Assembly (NCBI RefSeq): GCF_039545035.1
Contig: NZ_BAABRO010000024.1
Coordinates: 1 to 64,000, forward strand
Origin: Novipirellula caenicola
Lineage (GTDB): Bacteria > Planctomycetota > Planctomycetia > Pirellulales > Pirellulaceae
Direction: 5' to 3'
DNA: 64,000 bases
Both the position numbers and the translations under genes were made by a program. Shown piece after piece: positions 1-9,216 of this stretch (positions are counted from its first letter, which is position 1; each line of letters starts with the position of its first letter). Below the pieces are notes generated by a model that was not told where the DNA came from, ran no database searches, and saw only the letters and a program-made list of their open reading frames with translations.

Positions 1-296
1 AAGCGACCAAGCTGCTCCGCGTACTCCGGACGGGTTGTACCAGCCAAACCGTCCGGGCAACAATTGAGGGTTCGCAGCAACCGTCCGGATCAGACTCGCC
101 AACGGGCTCTAGACGCCAGTGGAGCACAATCTGCGACCCAACTCACACGTCAGCCATCGTAAATTATACACTAACCGCCGTTTTCATTATTTAGGGTGCC
201 GCGAAGCGGAATGAGGACTCGCCAGAGCGTGGAAGATTGCCACCCAAATACGAATCACCACCTTCCGACAACGGCAGCTACAAAGAAATGCTTTAC

Positions 297-504
297 GGGC
301 TGTTGATTGAGTCGTACGACGGACGTCCTCGTCCGTCGAAATACACCATTGACGGACTAGGAAGTCCACCATACACCTCTTGCCGCAGGCAAACTTCACT
401 GAATCGCAATGCAAATCGCAACAGTGAGCCGTGGGCCGTAAGGCACCGGGTACCGCGTGGGACCCAGCCGCTGACGCGTCGCGGCTCAGTAGATCAACAA
501 ACCG
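297..504. repeat. Composite of two palindromic MITE-like elements (A joined to inverted B)
   Basis: The left part (about 297-404) is a diverged copy of the A palindrome seen at 13529, 18899, 19058 and 24416. It keeps the tgttgatt terminus and the inverted arms built on ggactaggaagtcc. The right part (about 405-504) is the B element of 13650-13766 in reverse orientation, ending in atcaacaaaccg. The sequence is more diverged than the other copies. Open frames across it on both strands are chance products of the palindromes. Confidence 0.7.
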
Positions 505-573
505 TTGATGAATTCCGCTACCAAGTTCCCGCCTCTGATGCGTTCTCAGACAGTGCCTAGCCGAGTGATCTTC

Positions 574-660
574 ATAGCGGAGCGGCGTGGGGCCTCGCCC
601 GGTCAAAATCGAACGTTTTACCCGCCACAACCGGCCGGCCCCGCGCCGAACCGCTACCCA
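574..660 (-). repeat. Dispersed repeat of about 87 bp, copy 1
   Basis: The reverse complement of this stretch aligns along its whole length with 47997-48082. Shared blocks include taaaacgttcg, gaccgggcg and cgccgctccgctat. The two copies are about 47 kb apart in opposite orientation, both are intergenic, and neither has a coding frame of its own. Its function is unknown; it may be a mobile or regulatory repeat. Confidence 0.65.
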
Positions 661-809
661 AAGTTAGGTGGCACTGGACGCTCGGCGGCTGGCACCTTAA
701 GGGCGTCCCATTACAATTCGGCAAACGGCAGCTTGAGTGGATGAACCTGTGTTGGAATCCACGGAATCATTTCTGCCAGAACTTGACCATTAGATTTAAA
801 GAGACTTGT

Positions 810-1124
810 GTGGACTTTCCGGTAATCGTGACAGCAATCTATGGAGTTTTTGTCGTTTTTGGAGGAGTCATGGGCTATGTCAAAGCTCAAAGCAAGGCTT
901 CTTTGATCGCAGGCGGCATCACCGGCGGACTCCTTCTGCTCTCGGCGTTTCTGATTGCCCAAGGCATCACAGCAGGAGCCATTCTAGGGATCGTTGTCTC
1001 GCTACTGTTGATTGGCCAGTTCGGCCCCTCGCTGCTGAAGAAGTTCAAGGTAATGCCGAACCTGCTGGTGGTCGTGCTGGGATTGATCACCGTCGGCGTA
1101 CTCGCGCTGAGCTTTTTCCAATAG
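810..1124 (+). CDS. TMEM14/UPF0136-like small membrane protein
   Basis: This encodes a 104-residue, nearly all-hydrophobic protein with four predicted membrane segments. It contains a Gly-rich first helix (YGVFVVFGGVMGYVKA) and a short Lys-containing loop (LKKFKV), which resembles the TMEM14/UPF0136 family. Family members are small four-helix proteins; no bacterial function is established. I chose the GTG at 810 because the purine-rich aaagag lies about 9 bases upstream and because the upstream 23 codons of the longer frame are polar and unlike the family. The stop codon sits inside the first of three ttccaatag repeats. It stands alone on the plus strand, next to repeat debris. The family call is from hydropathy and motif resemblance only. 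Confidence 0.7.
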   Translation: MDFPVIVTAIYGVFVVFGGVMGYVKAQSKASLIAGGITGGLLLLSAFLIAQGITAGAILGIVVSLLLIGQFGPSLLKKFKVMPNLLVVVLGLITVGVLALSFFQ

Positions 1125-1162
1125 GCTATGCTTCTTCCAATAGGTTTCGGTTCTTCCAATAG
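1116..1162. repeat. Three ttccaatag repeats at the 3' end of the TMEM14-like gene
   Basis: The 9-mer ttccaatag occurs at 1116, 1135 and 1154, with a regular 19 bp spacing. The TAG of the first copy is the stop codon of the preceding gene. This looks like a local tandem duplication of the gene's last codons. Confidence 0.8.
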
Positions 1163-1294
1163 ACTACAGAAATCAAAGCGGACGTGCGGCGCAGCGGATC
1201 CCATGCGTCCATCGGTGCACGATAGAATCAGGTGGTACGGCGAGCCGGGGTGCGTCCGCCGTGATCATGCCAGTAGCAACCGGGAGCGTCCGAA

Positions 1295-2728
1295 GTGAAC
1301 CAGCACCGTGTATCGATGCCCCAGGACCGGCGAGCGTTTCTTCGCGCGAGTGCCTGGGGCGCCGCCGCGACGACCGTTGCCGGTATGGGGATGTCCCGTT
1401 TAGGGTTGGCGGAAACGCCTGGGGCTGCGGCGTCCGCTCTGCTGCCGACCCGGCCCGCCAGCATTCAAGTGCTGATGCCGCGAGATCGAGTGCCGCTGTC
1501 GTACATCATTGATGACTCGACGTGCCTGGTGAACATGGGACACTTCTGCACTCCGCAGTTCGCGACCGCCTTGCCAAACCGCACCGAGTATCAAAAACCG
1601 TGGAGATCATGGCCGCGTGAGATCCCCGATAGCTTTGTCCGCAAGTTTGGTCAGTGGTGTGCTAGCCAGGGCGTGAAAGGCAAGTACAGTATCGTCCCCA
1701 ACCCTGCCTGCGTCGGCTGGCTCGACCGAGAACTGCCCGGTTGGTCGCGATCCGATATGCAGTCCAGCCTAAAACTTGTCCGCGAATTGATGCTTCCCAA
1801 CTGGGACATTCATCCCGAGATGATCACGCATACGCGTGTGATCGACTTGAAGACCGGCCGACCGATGCAGGAAATCAGTGCGGCAACGATGGAGAATTCG
1901 TATCCCCAGGAAAAGAAGAGCGTCGACGAATTGGCAGCCTACCTGGCCTATGCCCTTCGCCTTGTGAAGAACTGTGATCTTCCCTGCGAAGGAATCACCA
2001 CTCCCGGTGGCTTTGGCAATTCGATGAAAGGCGAACTGCCGATCGCGGTCGACCAAGCGGTTCGCGACGTCTACGGAATCGAACTGCCGCACTACTTCAA
2101 ATACGTCATCTCGGGCGACCAGAGCACCGAACCCAAGCTCGAACATTTACGCGGCGTGGGAACCGACGACGTGCGGGTGACAGTGAACGTGCCGGCGGGA
2201 ACAGGCGATTGGTTTGGCGGTTGGCAAGGCGATTCCCTCTCGGAACCGGATCGCTACTGCAATGCCGCAGCGACCAGCGGCCGAATGGTCGAACTGATCC
2301 AGCGGCGGCAACCGGCGGTCATGATCTGTCATTGGCCGGGGATGTACAGCAACGGCAGCGAAGAAGGATTCCGTTCCTTCCAACGAGTCGTTGGGGCGTT
2401 GGCGTCGCGATTCGCCGACGACACGATCTGGATGAAGGTCAGCGAGATTGCCCGTTACTGGGCCGCCAAACAGCTGACCGAAATTAGCCGCGTGGGTAAC
2501 CGTTTGATGCTGACCGCCCCCTTTGCCGCGGAACGATTCACGTTGCAGATTGACGGCGGTTCGGGACCTGTGAGTCTCCAGCAGGGAAACGATCGCACGC
2601 TACTTCGCGAGACGACCGATCGATCGACTTTGGATGCAGGGACATGGCTCGCCAACGATCAAAAACTTGTCGCCTGTTTCAACTTGCCCAAGGGAACAAG
2701 CGAGCTCGTGCTAGCAGCGACTTCCTAG
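1295..2728 (+). CDS. Tat-exported protein, possibly polysaccharide-deacetylase-like
   Basis: The 477-residue product begins with a twin-arginine signal (DRRAFLRASAWGAAATT) and an Ala-rich hydrophobic stretch, so export in folded form is likely. The mature part opens with a SYIIDDSTCLVN segment whose paired aspartates recall the metal site of NodB-type deacetylases. Later it has ICHWPGMYSNG and a C-terminal beta-rich region. I could not confirm a complete NodB motif set, so the enzyme call is tentative. The start is GTG 1295 with GGGAG about 9 bases upstream; ATG 1316 is an alternative that keeps the RR motif. It is a single gene with no operon partner. Confidence 0.6.
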   Translation: MNQHRVSMPQDRRAFLRASAWGAAATTVAGMGMSRLGLAETPGAAASALLPTRPASIQVLMPRDRVPLSYIIDDSTCLVNMGHFCTPQFATALPNRTEYQKPWRSWPREIPDSFVRKFGQWCASQGVKGKYSIVPNPACVGWLDRELPGWSRSDMQSSLKLVRELMLPNWDIHPEMITHTRVIDLKTGRPMQEISAATMENSYPQEKKSVDELAAYLAYALRLVKNCDLPCEGITTPGGFGNSMKGELPIAVDQAVRDVYGIELPHYFKYVISGDQSTEPKLEHLRGVGTDDVRVTVNVPAGTGDWFGGWQGDSLSEPDRYCNAAATSGRMVELIQRRQPAVMICHWPGMYSNGSEEGFRSFQRVVGALASRFADDTIWMKVSEIARYWAAKQLTEISRVGNRLMLTAPFAAERFTLQIDGGSGPVSLQQGNDRTLLRETTDRSTLDAGTWLANDQKLVACFNLPKGTSELVLAATS

Positions 2729-3392
2729 ACCTTTGTCAGTCATTCATTTGAGGGTAGTGGATCTTGCTAAAGATCCTCCCAGCCCCAAGAAACAGCGAGT
2801 TTTATTTTAGCAAGCTCCACTCCATCAAAGCACCAAAGTTTCAGACAAGTCGAAGCACGAGCCCCCACTTCGCCCGCCGACCGCCAACCGCCCCCTCGTC
2901 AAAGCGGGATATAAGGCAGAACGGATCAACGATTCTTTCCAGACGCTTTTTGCCAGCCCGAACAAATCCTTCTTCGTTGATGACTCGTCGGCAACGTCGC
3001 AACCGGAGGCAATGCTTCACAGCATCCGGCGGATGCCCGTCTTGCACTGGAAACTCATCAAGCCGAGCAGGATCATCATCGCCGGTACAACACCGCGGTA
3101 GCTCGTGACTCTTCCGACCAATGCACCGTGACCGTCCGCTGCGTCAGAGTTCCAATCGATAAAACCAGAGCAATGGGCGTCGGCTACTTGGTATGTGATT
3201 AGCACTCGTGAGCGAGAAAATCTCCCTGGCTTAATGGGATATTTCATGCACGCCCTCTTCCTGCCCAAACGACGCCAAGCAAATTTGCTAGCAATTGATG
3301 CAGTCGAATCGCAGACGCTGCCCCCCCGTTGGCTGCGACTACCAAAGCGAATAAGCTGGGTTCATTCACGGTAGTATCATGGAGTTAAGGGT
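2729..3392. other. Intergenic stretch, no feature recognised
   Basis: Short frames exist on both strands, but they lack ribosome binding sites, conserved motifs or coding-like codon use. The last 100 bases presumably carry the promoter of the GAF-like gene, but no clear -35/-10 pair was identified. Confidence 0.5.
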
Positions 3393-4415
3393 TTGGAAGA
3401 ACAATTCGAGACAGGCGGCACTTCGCTGGTGACTTGGGGAGGCGGCGTAGCCGCGGCAGTGACGACTGGGTGGCAGGCGTGGAAGAATCACAAACGTTTC
3501 CTTCGACTTGCCCGTCAATTCTCTTGGGGCCGCGAAAAGCTTCGCCAACTGCGTGCTCGTGCGATTGGTGGTCCGATCACGCACCTGCACCAATTGACTC
3601 ATCTATCGCGACGAATGTCAGCGATATCCATTCAGGGTGCGCACGGAAACCTGTCAGGCGTTGAACACTTACGGGCGATTGCTCAACAGTACTGCGATGA
3701 AACCCGACAGATGGTCGCGTCAATTTTGGAAGACGACGCAAAAGATATTCACGTCTGCATCAAGATGATTTACCCCGCACCGGCGGAAGAAGACGGCCGC
3801 GGCGGTGATGTGATTGCAACGTATTCCCGAAGTTCCAATGCAGGGGCGCGTGGCTCAATCGACAGCGACGCCGAAGTAGATCAGCACACAGCCGGAGCCT
3901 GCTCGACGTGGGCTAGCATCTACGGAATCAGCGATGGCAAAACGAAATGGCAGCCATTGCGATGCTTTTGCTGCCCAGATCTTGCTGCCGCCAAGAATCA
4001 ATACCAATGCACCCGCGAAGATTGGCAGGACCGTTATGCATCTGCGTTGGTTGTTCCCATTCGCTACGCTTCAGACGGTAACGCGGACCACATGGAAACC
4101 ATCGGCTTCCTGGCGATTGACAGCTCTTCATCCGAGGGGATGAAGAAGCTGCCCAACGCATTTGCATACTCACAGAACCCTGCCGCGTTTGAAAATCAGC
4201 TAAAGATGCACCCCGTTTTTGACGCTGCGGCGATAGCCGCCGACATGCTAGGCTCTGCGTTCTCGTACACGTTCGAGACGTTGCGACAGACCGAATCTTC
4301 AGCAGCTACAATGTCGCGTGCGAAGAAGCCTTCGGTACGACGTTTGCCAATTTGTCACGAGACAGAAGCCAAAACGAAAAACGAAGTCTCTATCACGGAA
4401 AGCACAAATGATTGA
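3393..4415 (+). CDS. Membrane-anchored GAF-like sensor protein, function unknown
   Basis: The 340-residue protein has a Gly/Ala-rich N-terminal hydrophobic segment (about residues 10-28), a basic helical linker (about 30-75), and a globular region (about 95-310). The globular region looks GAF-like: alternating strands such as HVCIKMIYPAP and SALVVPIRYA, then ETIGFLAIDS, then a terminal amphipathic helix. A CFCCPD cluster sits near the middle and could bind metal or sense redox; that is inference. There is no kinase, cyclase or HTH domain. The start is TTG 3393 following aaggg. The downstream 63-aa ORF overlaps it by 8 bases. The neighbourhood (toxin-antitoxin pair, repeats) is accessory in character. 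Confidence 0.55.
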   Translation: MEEQFETGGTSLVTWGGGVAAAVTTGWQAWKNHKRFLRLARQFSWGREKLRQLRARAIGGPITHLHQLTHLSRRMSAISIQGAHGNLSGVEHLRAIAQQYCDETRQMVASILEDDAKDIHVCIKMIYPAPAEEDGRGGDVIATYSRSSNAGARGSIDSDAEVDQHTAGACSTWASIYGISDGKTKWQPLRCFCCPDLAAAKNQYQCTREDWQDRYASALVVPIRYASDGNADHMETIGFLAIDSSSSEGMKKLPNAFAYSQNPAAFENQLKMHPVFDAAAIAADMLGSAFSYTFETLRQTESSAATMSRAKKPSVRRLPICHETEAKTKNEVSITESTND

Positions 4416-4599
4416 ACGAATGCTAGCATCTGGCGGAATAACCGTCGGCGAGTCGTACGAAATGCAGGAGAATGGGAAAACCATCACGGTTCGCTCGATC
4501 GGCCCATTTCGTGAGCGGTCCGAACCGGATCGGGAAGCCGCCGCCAAACGTCAGCTTCAAGAAATCGGTGGAACTTCACGCTTGCCTAATGAACGCTGA
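4408..4599 (+). CDS. Small ORF translationally coupled to the GAF-like sensor
   Basis: This is a 63-residue polar protein beginning MIERMLASGGITVGESYE and ending in a charged helix rich in Arg and Glu. Its ATG lies inside the last codons of the preceding gene, an 8-base overlap, so coupled translation is likely. An upstream in-frame ATG at 4318 exists but would overlap the sensor by nearly 100 bases. No family is recognised. Its position suggests it works with the sensor, as a partner or regulator; that is inference from context only. Confidence 0.5.
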   Translation: MIERMLASGGITVGESYEMQENGKTITVRSIGPFRERSEPDREAAAKRQLQEIGGTSRLPNER

Positions 4600-4805
4600 A
4601 CCTGAACGCAATGGAAACCGCTAAAAGCAATGGTCCGATTCAAGCGGTCTGTTTGTAGGTCAGCGGATGGCCACTAGGTTGGGATCTATCACTACCGCTC
4701 TCCGGGAGAAAAGGTACGCGGACTCTTTTGCATGTTGCAGAAGGTAGTTTTGTGCTCCGCTTGCCGATACCGGGTAGCGATTGAAGTGGAAAAAGATATA
4801 CCCAA

Positions 4806-5213
4806 TCACCGTACCGGGAAATTGATCAGCTCCAATCCTACGACATGCAGGAAGTCGCGTACGTTATGAGTTGCCAGCGGCGCTCCCAACATAACTGCCG
4901 TTGCAGCAATCCACGCGTCAGCGACCTGGATGACTCGGCCCGCTTTCTTGATGTCCGCCCTAAGCTGAGCCCAAGTTCGACAAAGGACCTCGTCGACGGG
5001 AAAAACGAGGTACTGTTGTGCGATCAGCCGTGCAACTTTTTTGCGACGAACGTCACCCCAGTCGTGAAGTTCTTGCCAGAGCATCAACTCCGCTTGCGTT
5101 TGAAACGAAATGACAAGCTGCTTGCCATCAAGTTCGCTTGCATAATTGGCGAACCGCGAATCATTCTTTAGATAGAACGACAAAACATCGGTGTCGACAA
5201 CGACACGATCCAT
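4806..5213 (-). CDS. PIN-domain toxin, VapC-like
   Basis: The 135-residue protein has the PIN nuclease layout. Acidic residues are at D7/D9 (VVVDTDVLSFY), E42 (QTQAELML), D99 (ADAWIAATA) and D120 (THNVRDF), the usual Mg2+-coordinating set. VapC toxins are ribonucleases that cleave tRNA or rRNA; the target here is unknown. The gene follows its probable antitoxin with a 6-base gap, in the usual antitoxin-first order. The length and intact acidic residues suggest it is functional. Confidence 0.85.
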   Translation of the reverse strand: MDRVVVDTDVLSFYLKNDSRFANYASELDGKQLVISFQTQAELMLWQELHDWGDVRRKKVARLIAQQYLVFPVDEVLCRTWAQLRADIKKAGRVIQVADAWIAATAVMLGAPLATHNVRDFLHVVGLELINFPVR

Positions 5214-5219
5214 TAGCGA

Positions 5220-5549
5220 CTAGCCTCCCGACTTCGGTACGTCTTGGCGAGATTCGTTGATGAAGGCGATGAAATCGTCAACTTGCTCGTTCTCTGGCCA
5301 GACGTCCTCAGGATCCGCTCTGCTTGCATCGAACGGAGTGGCATTTTGCTCAGTAGCTAGCTCTTCAATGTCAACACGCTTGGGCATCGAGCGGATCGAC
5401 GGTTCCCCATTGATCCGCTCGGTGACTCGCTGTTCATCAGCTAGCAATCGGAGAGCATGTTCCAATGCACTTTTAGTGCTAGGGAAGACTCCGCTCGCCA
5501 CAAGATGACGCAGAACACTCTCATATTCACTAGATATTTCAATCGTCAT
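5220..5549 (-). CDS. Antitoxin paired with PIN toxin, RHH-like N-terminus
   Basis: The 109-residue protein has an N-terminal half (EISSEYESVLRHLVASG, then FPSTKSALEHALRLL) that matches a ribbon-helix-helix DNA-binding fold of the ParD/CopG kind. The C-terminal half is acidic and disordered-looking (PEDVWPENEQVDDF) and would wrap the toxin. It lies directly upstream of the PIN toxin, so the pair probably represses its own promoter upstream of 5549. The RHH assignment comes from pattern only. Confidence 0.75.
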   Translation of the reverse strand: MTIEISSEYESVLRHLVASGVFPSTKSALEHALRLLADEQRVTERINGEPSIRSMPKRVDIEELATEQNATPFDASRADPEDVWPENEQVDDFIAFINESRQDVPKSGG

Positions 5550-5981
5550 CTCGCCGGCCTTCCTCCGTTAAACTCACGTTGTATCGGAATGCAAATTGCA
5601 TCTGCATCTATCGTGGCACCGATTGGCGTCAAAGTCAACAAATCGGAGGGATTTGGCTGCTTTGCGTCATTTGGGATGCTAATCCGTGCCAAACGGAACG
5701 CTTGATGGGCGGATGGGGCCGGCAACCCGCTTGCGTCGAGACAGACAGCCTCCAGCCAACTCTTAAATGAGCACTGTCGAATGACTCCAGGTTCGACGTG
5801 CTGTGGTGAGCGAACATGCTCCTAAATGACTAAACCATCGACCACTCGTCTGTTACATGCAACCAAATGATTAACGCTAAAACGTTTGACTCACGGGGTG
5901 ATCCAAGGTCGAATTCACTTGGAGCACCCGATGGTGCGGGCGTTCACACGAGAGTCTCCCAAATGAGTTTGCGGTAACACG
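5550..5981. other. Intergenic region upstream of the toxin-antitoxin pair
   Basis: This holds the divergent promoter region between the antitoxin (minus) and the lipoprotein gene (plus). No repeat family member, RNA or conserved small frame was recognised. Frames of 60-80 codons here have no supporting signals. Confidence 0.45.
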
Positions 5982-6386
5982 ATGATTGGCATTCCCCGAA
6001 CTGCGGCAATGATTGGTGTGCTAATTTGTGCCGGCTGCCTTCCGAACATTGGACCGCGCACGGATCAGCCACCCATCGCCGTTTCTACGAGTGTCCCACT
6101 GGACGGCGTCGCTGAGACCATCCAAATCCAGAACCTATCCGCCAAGCCGCTTTTCAACGTACGCATCGTTGGCATTCGCCCTTCGGATGCAACAACCGGA
6201 TCGGCGACGCCAATCGCCAGCCTGGCACCCTCGCAAATCGTCGTCGTCAACTGGACGTCTTTCGGAGCTTGGACAGCCGCTCCAGGAGACACGATCGAGG
6301 TTTACGCGGACAGCTACCCTGATCCAGTAACCTCCATGATCATCACCAACGAACAGGCGGCTGAACTCGGGTTCCCTCGCGATTAG
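5982..6386 (+). CDS. Small lipoprotein, function unknown
   Basis: The 134-residue product has a short basic start, a hydrophobic segment and a lipobox (LICAGC, Cys about residue 19), so it is probably lipid-anchored. The mature part is beta-rich: IQIQNLSAKPLFNVRIVGI, then a segment with ATTGSATPIASLAPSQ, then FGAWTAAPGDTIEVYAD. This pattern is typical of an immunoglobulin-like fold. The small membrane protein at 6445 follows about 60 bases downstream and may be co-transcribed. Confidence 0.6.
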   Translation: MIGIPRTAAMIGVLICAGCLPNIGPRTDQPPIAVSTSVPLDGVAETIQIQNLSAKPLFNVRIVGIRPSDATTGSATPIASLAPSQIVVVNWTSFGAWTAAPGDTIEVYADSYPDPVTSMIITNEQAAELGFPRD

Positions 6387-6444
6387 CAACCGCCGGGCAC
6401 CATGCGATTCACCGGAGCCGGCGTAATCCAATTTGCCCGTCTGC

Positions 6445-6729
6445 ATGCAATCGACTCGCCTGACTCAACTGAACTTCCTGTTCCTATATTTGTGGAAACC
6501 TGCTGCACGATTGCTTGCAATCGCTAGTGCAATGTTTCTGGTCACCGCCACGATCAATGCCGCTACAATCGCCTACGTGGGAACACCACCCCACGTGCCC
6601 AATGCCGATCACGATCGTTTGCCGACGGCTTACGCCTGGACCGTATTGCCGCTCGTGCTAGCTGGTCTGCATGTTGCCCTTGTCGCATGGCACACACCTC
6701 CTCCTGCTTTTGATGGATTGAGCTGGTAG
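6445..6729 (+). CDS. Small two-helix membrane protein, unknown
   Basis: The product has about 94 residues. One membrane helix is near residues 20-42 (RLLAIASAMFLVTATINAAT) and a second is near 68-85 (VLPLVLAGLHVALVAW). A His/Pro-containing loop lies between them. No family is recognised. ATG 6445 is preferred to the in-frame TTG at 6433. There is no strong ribosome site, so confidence is moderate. Confidence 0.4.
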   Translation: MQSTRLTQLNFLFLYLWKPAARLLAIASAMFLVTATINAATIAYVGTPPHVPNADHDRLPTAYAWTVLPLVLAGLHVALVAWHTPPPAFDGLSW

Positions 6730-6828
6730 CTCGTTGGCCTATTTGAATTCATCAAACAGTGCCTTTCTGCCATCCCCATCGAGTGTCACAGTTGGGTTCG
6801 GATGCGACCTAAGGACTATCCGCAGGCG

Positions 6829-8525
6829 ATTCGCCGCGTTTTCAATCTTTCTGTCGCACCAATCTTTCTGTCCTCACTTTCGGCTTCCTAAATACACCGA
6901 ACGTCGTGAACGGCGAGGGCGACTGTCGCGGAACGAACACTCGTGTAGCGTGTCGGACTCACAGCGAATTTGGTTCGGCGATTGCTCGGACGATCGATAG
7001 ACAGAAAAAGTTGGTGCGACAAAAAAATGAGCCTGTCATGGCGTTTCGCAGTTAAACCTGAACACTCGCGTCGTCTTCATCTTTTATCCCTTTCATTTTT
7101 TAACCTTTCGCTTCTTCTCAGGCGTAAGGCGACGCTACCGGAATAGACAACATCCGCATTTTGGCTTTCCTATTTTCCTGCCCCCTCCATCTTCCTGCCC
7201 AACCTTTGGTTGAATGGAGTGCACCCACCATCACTTCGCAAGTTTGCTGCTGCGGGCGCACGGATTCACGTTCGGAAAGCAGGCGACAACAGCAGTGCGG
7301 CGAGACAACCATTCGATTCGCCGCCTATGAATCTTTCTGTCACGCCAATTTTTCTGTCCTCACTTGTGGCATCCTAAATACACCGAAGGTCGTGAACGGC
7401 GAGGGCGACTGTCGCGCAATGAACACTCCTGTAGTGTGCCGGACTCTCTGCGAATTCGGTTCAGCGATTGCTCGGACGATCAATAGACAGAAAAATGAGA
7501 CTGCCACGGCGTTTCGTCATTGGGCCTGAACGCTCGCGTTGTCTTCATTTTTTAACCGGTCATTTTTTTTACCTTTCGCTTCTTCTCAGTCGTAAGGCGA
7601 CGATGCCGGAATAGACAACATCCACATTTTGGCTTTCCTATTTTCCTGCCCCCTCCATCTTCCTGCCCAACCTTTGGTTGAATGGAGTGCAATTGCCATC
7701 GCATCGCGAGCTTGGTGCTGCAATGTCGATGGCGTCCAGATTCAGGATCGGGGAAGCAGGTGACAATCGCAATGCGGTGAGACGGACACTCGGTTCGCCA
7801 CCTTTGAATTTTTCTGTCGCACCAATTTTCCTGTCCTCACTTGCGGCATCTAAAAACACCGAAGGTCGTGAACGGCGAGGGCGACTGTCGCGGTATGAAC
7901 ACTCGTGTAGCGTGCCGGACTCTCGGCGAATTCGGTTCGGCGATTGCTCGGACGATCGATAGACAGAAAAATTGGTGCGACAGAAAAATGAGCCTGCAAC
8001 GGCGCTTCGTAGTTGGATCTGAACACTCGCGTTGCCTTCATCTTTTAACCGGTCATTTTTTAACCTTTCGCTTCTTCTCAGGCGTAAGGCGACGCTGCCG
8101 GAATAGACAACATCCGCATTTTGGCTTTCCTATTTTCCTGCCCCCTCCAACTTCCTGCCCAACCTCAGGTTGCCTGGTGTGCCCCCACCACCGCTTCGCA
8201 AGTTTACTACCGCGGGCGCACGGATTCACGTTCGTAAGGTAGGCGACAACAGCAATATGGCGAGACAACCGACTGATTCTCCTTCAATAATCTTTCTGTC
8301 GCACCAATTTTTCTGTCCTTACTTGCGGCATCTCAAAACACCGAAGGTCGTGAACGGCGAGGACGACTGTGCGGGATGAACACTCCTGTAGTGTGCCGGA
8401 CTCTCAGCGCATTTGGTTCGGCGATTGCTCGGACGATCGATAGACAGAAAGATTGGTGCGACAGAAAAATGAGCCTGCAACGGCGCTTCGTCGTTGGAGC
8501 TGAACACTCGCGTTGTCTTCATCTT
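6829..8525. repeat. Tandem array of about 480 bp units (3.5 copies)
   Basis: The landmark tttctgtc(g/a)c(a/g)ccaat starts at 6848, 7334, 7811 and 8293, giving periods of 486, 477 and 482 bp. Each unit has a right arm, gacagaaa..ttggtgcgacagaaa, which is the reverse complement of the left arm and lies about 150 bp away. Each complete unit then carries a second motif near its end (ttcctattttcctgccccctcc). The fourth copy stops near 8525. Copies differ by point changes and small indels. Frames inside are shared between copies only because the DNA is, and they look non-coding. Confidence 0.85.
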
Positions 8526-8540
8526 TCAATTGAAACCCGA

Positions 8541-8727
8541 TGCTCACGCATTTTGAAGTTTCGTTTTTAGACGTTCTTCGGGCCAAAGGCCCAGCAAACG
8601 GCCGGGCCGTTGGCCCTACAATTCATTGTTTTTTTGGGTCCCAGCCCGTTGGGCTGGGCTAGGTAAACGCCCGGGGCTTTGCCCCTAAATACAAACGCGC
8701 AACTTCAAAACTGACGCATGGGGCTAA
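8541..8727. repeat. Hairpin-rich element with imperfect terminal inverted repeats
   Basis: The left end (acgcattttgaagtttcg) and the right end (cgcaacttcaaaactgacgc) are imperfect inverted repeats. Inside are GC hairpins, for example gggccaaaggccc, gcccgttgggc and gcccggggctttgcccc. The element abuts the end of the 480 bp array. It resembles a non-autonomous insertion or REP-like element; no transposase is present. Confidence 0.5.
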
Positions 8728-9216
8728 ATGCCTTCGCCGCTACCGAAGCTTTCGTGCATTGCCCATTCACGTCCATTCGCGTGAATTGCGGACCAACTGG
8801 CGTTAGAAAATTTGGCAACCCAAAATAGCGTCACCTGCCGAAACAAGCTGCGATGACCCTTCCGGGGCGAACCAACGTAGCATCACCTGCCGTCGCGTTG
8901 CGACTATCCGGGGCGAGGTGCGTGTTGTTCCACGGACTCACGTCCCGTGGCTATCGCATTTCGTCTCGTTGCGACTGGAGGACAGGAGGCCGCGGCATCA
9001 TCATGGCTCGATGGGCTCACCAAAGACACGTTGTCCGCAAGCGGTTCAAGTGGAAGATTTTGACGACACGAATCGTCGTTCAGCGATTCTTGGTGCCAAT
9101 GTCTCGACTGCACCATTTTCCGGTTCTCGCGTCCAGCATGACCCAATGCCCAGCGCCGGGACGAGTCGGGACGCGAGCCTGTGGTGCCCGAACGCAAGAA
9201 GTCCGAATGTAAGAAG
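8728..9216. other. Intergenic stretch between repeats and tRNA
   Basis: This contains a short motif, cctgccgtcgcgttgcgac (8888 onward), which recurs in variant form at 50900-51050. Otherwise nothing is recognised. Frames here (for example 8853-9212) overlap on several strands and frames and look random. Confidence 0.4.

Noticed and set aside
187-744. Frames at 187-630 and 237-560
   Set aside because: They lie over palindromic elements and the 87 bp repeat; codon composition is not gene-like.
2764-3268. Frames on both strands in the 2.7-3.4 kb gap
   Set aside because: No ribosome binding site, motif or conserved neighbour; they overlap each other.
6829-8525. Possible CRISPR array
   Set aside because: Units are about 480 bp with internal inverted arms, not 20-40 bp repeats with unique spacers of similar length.
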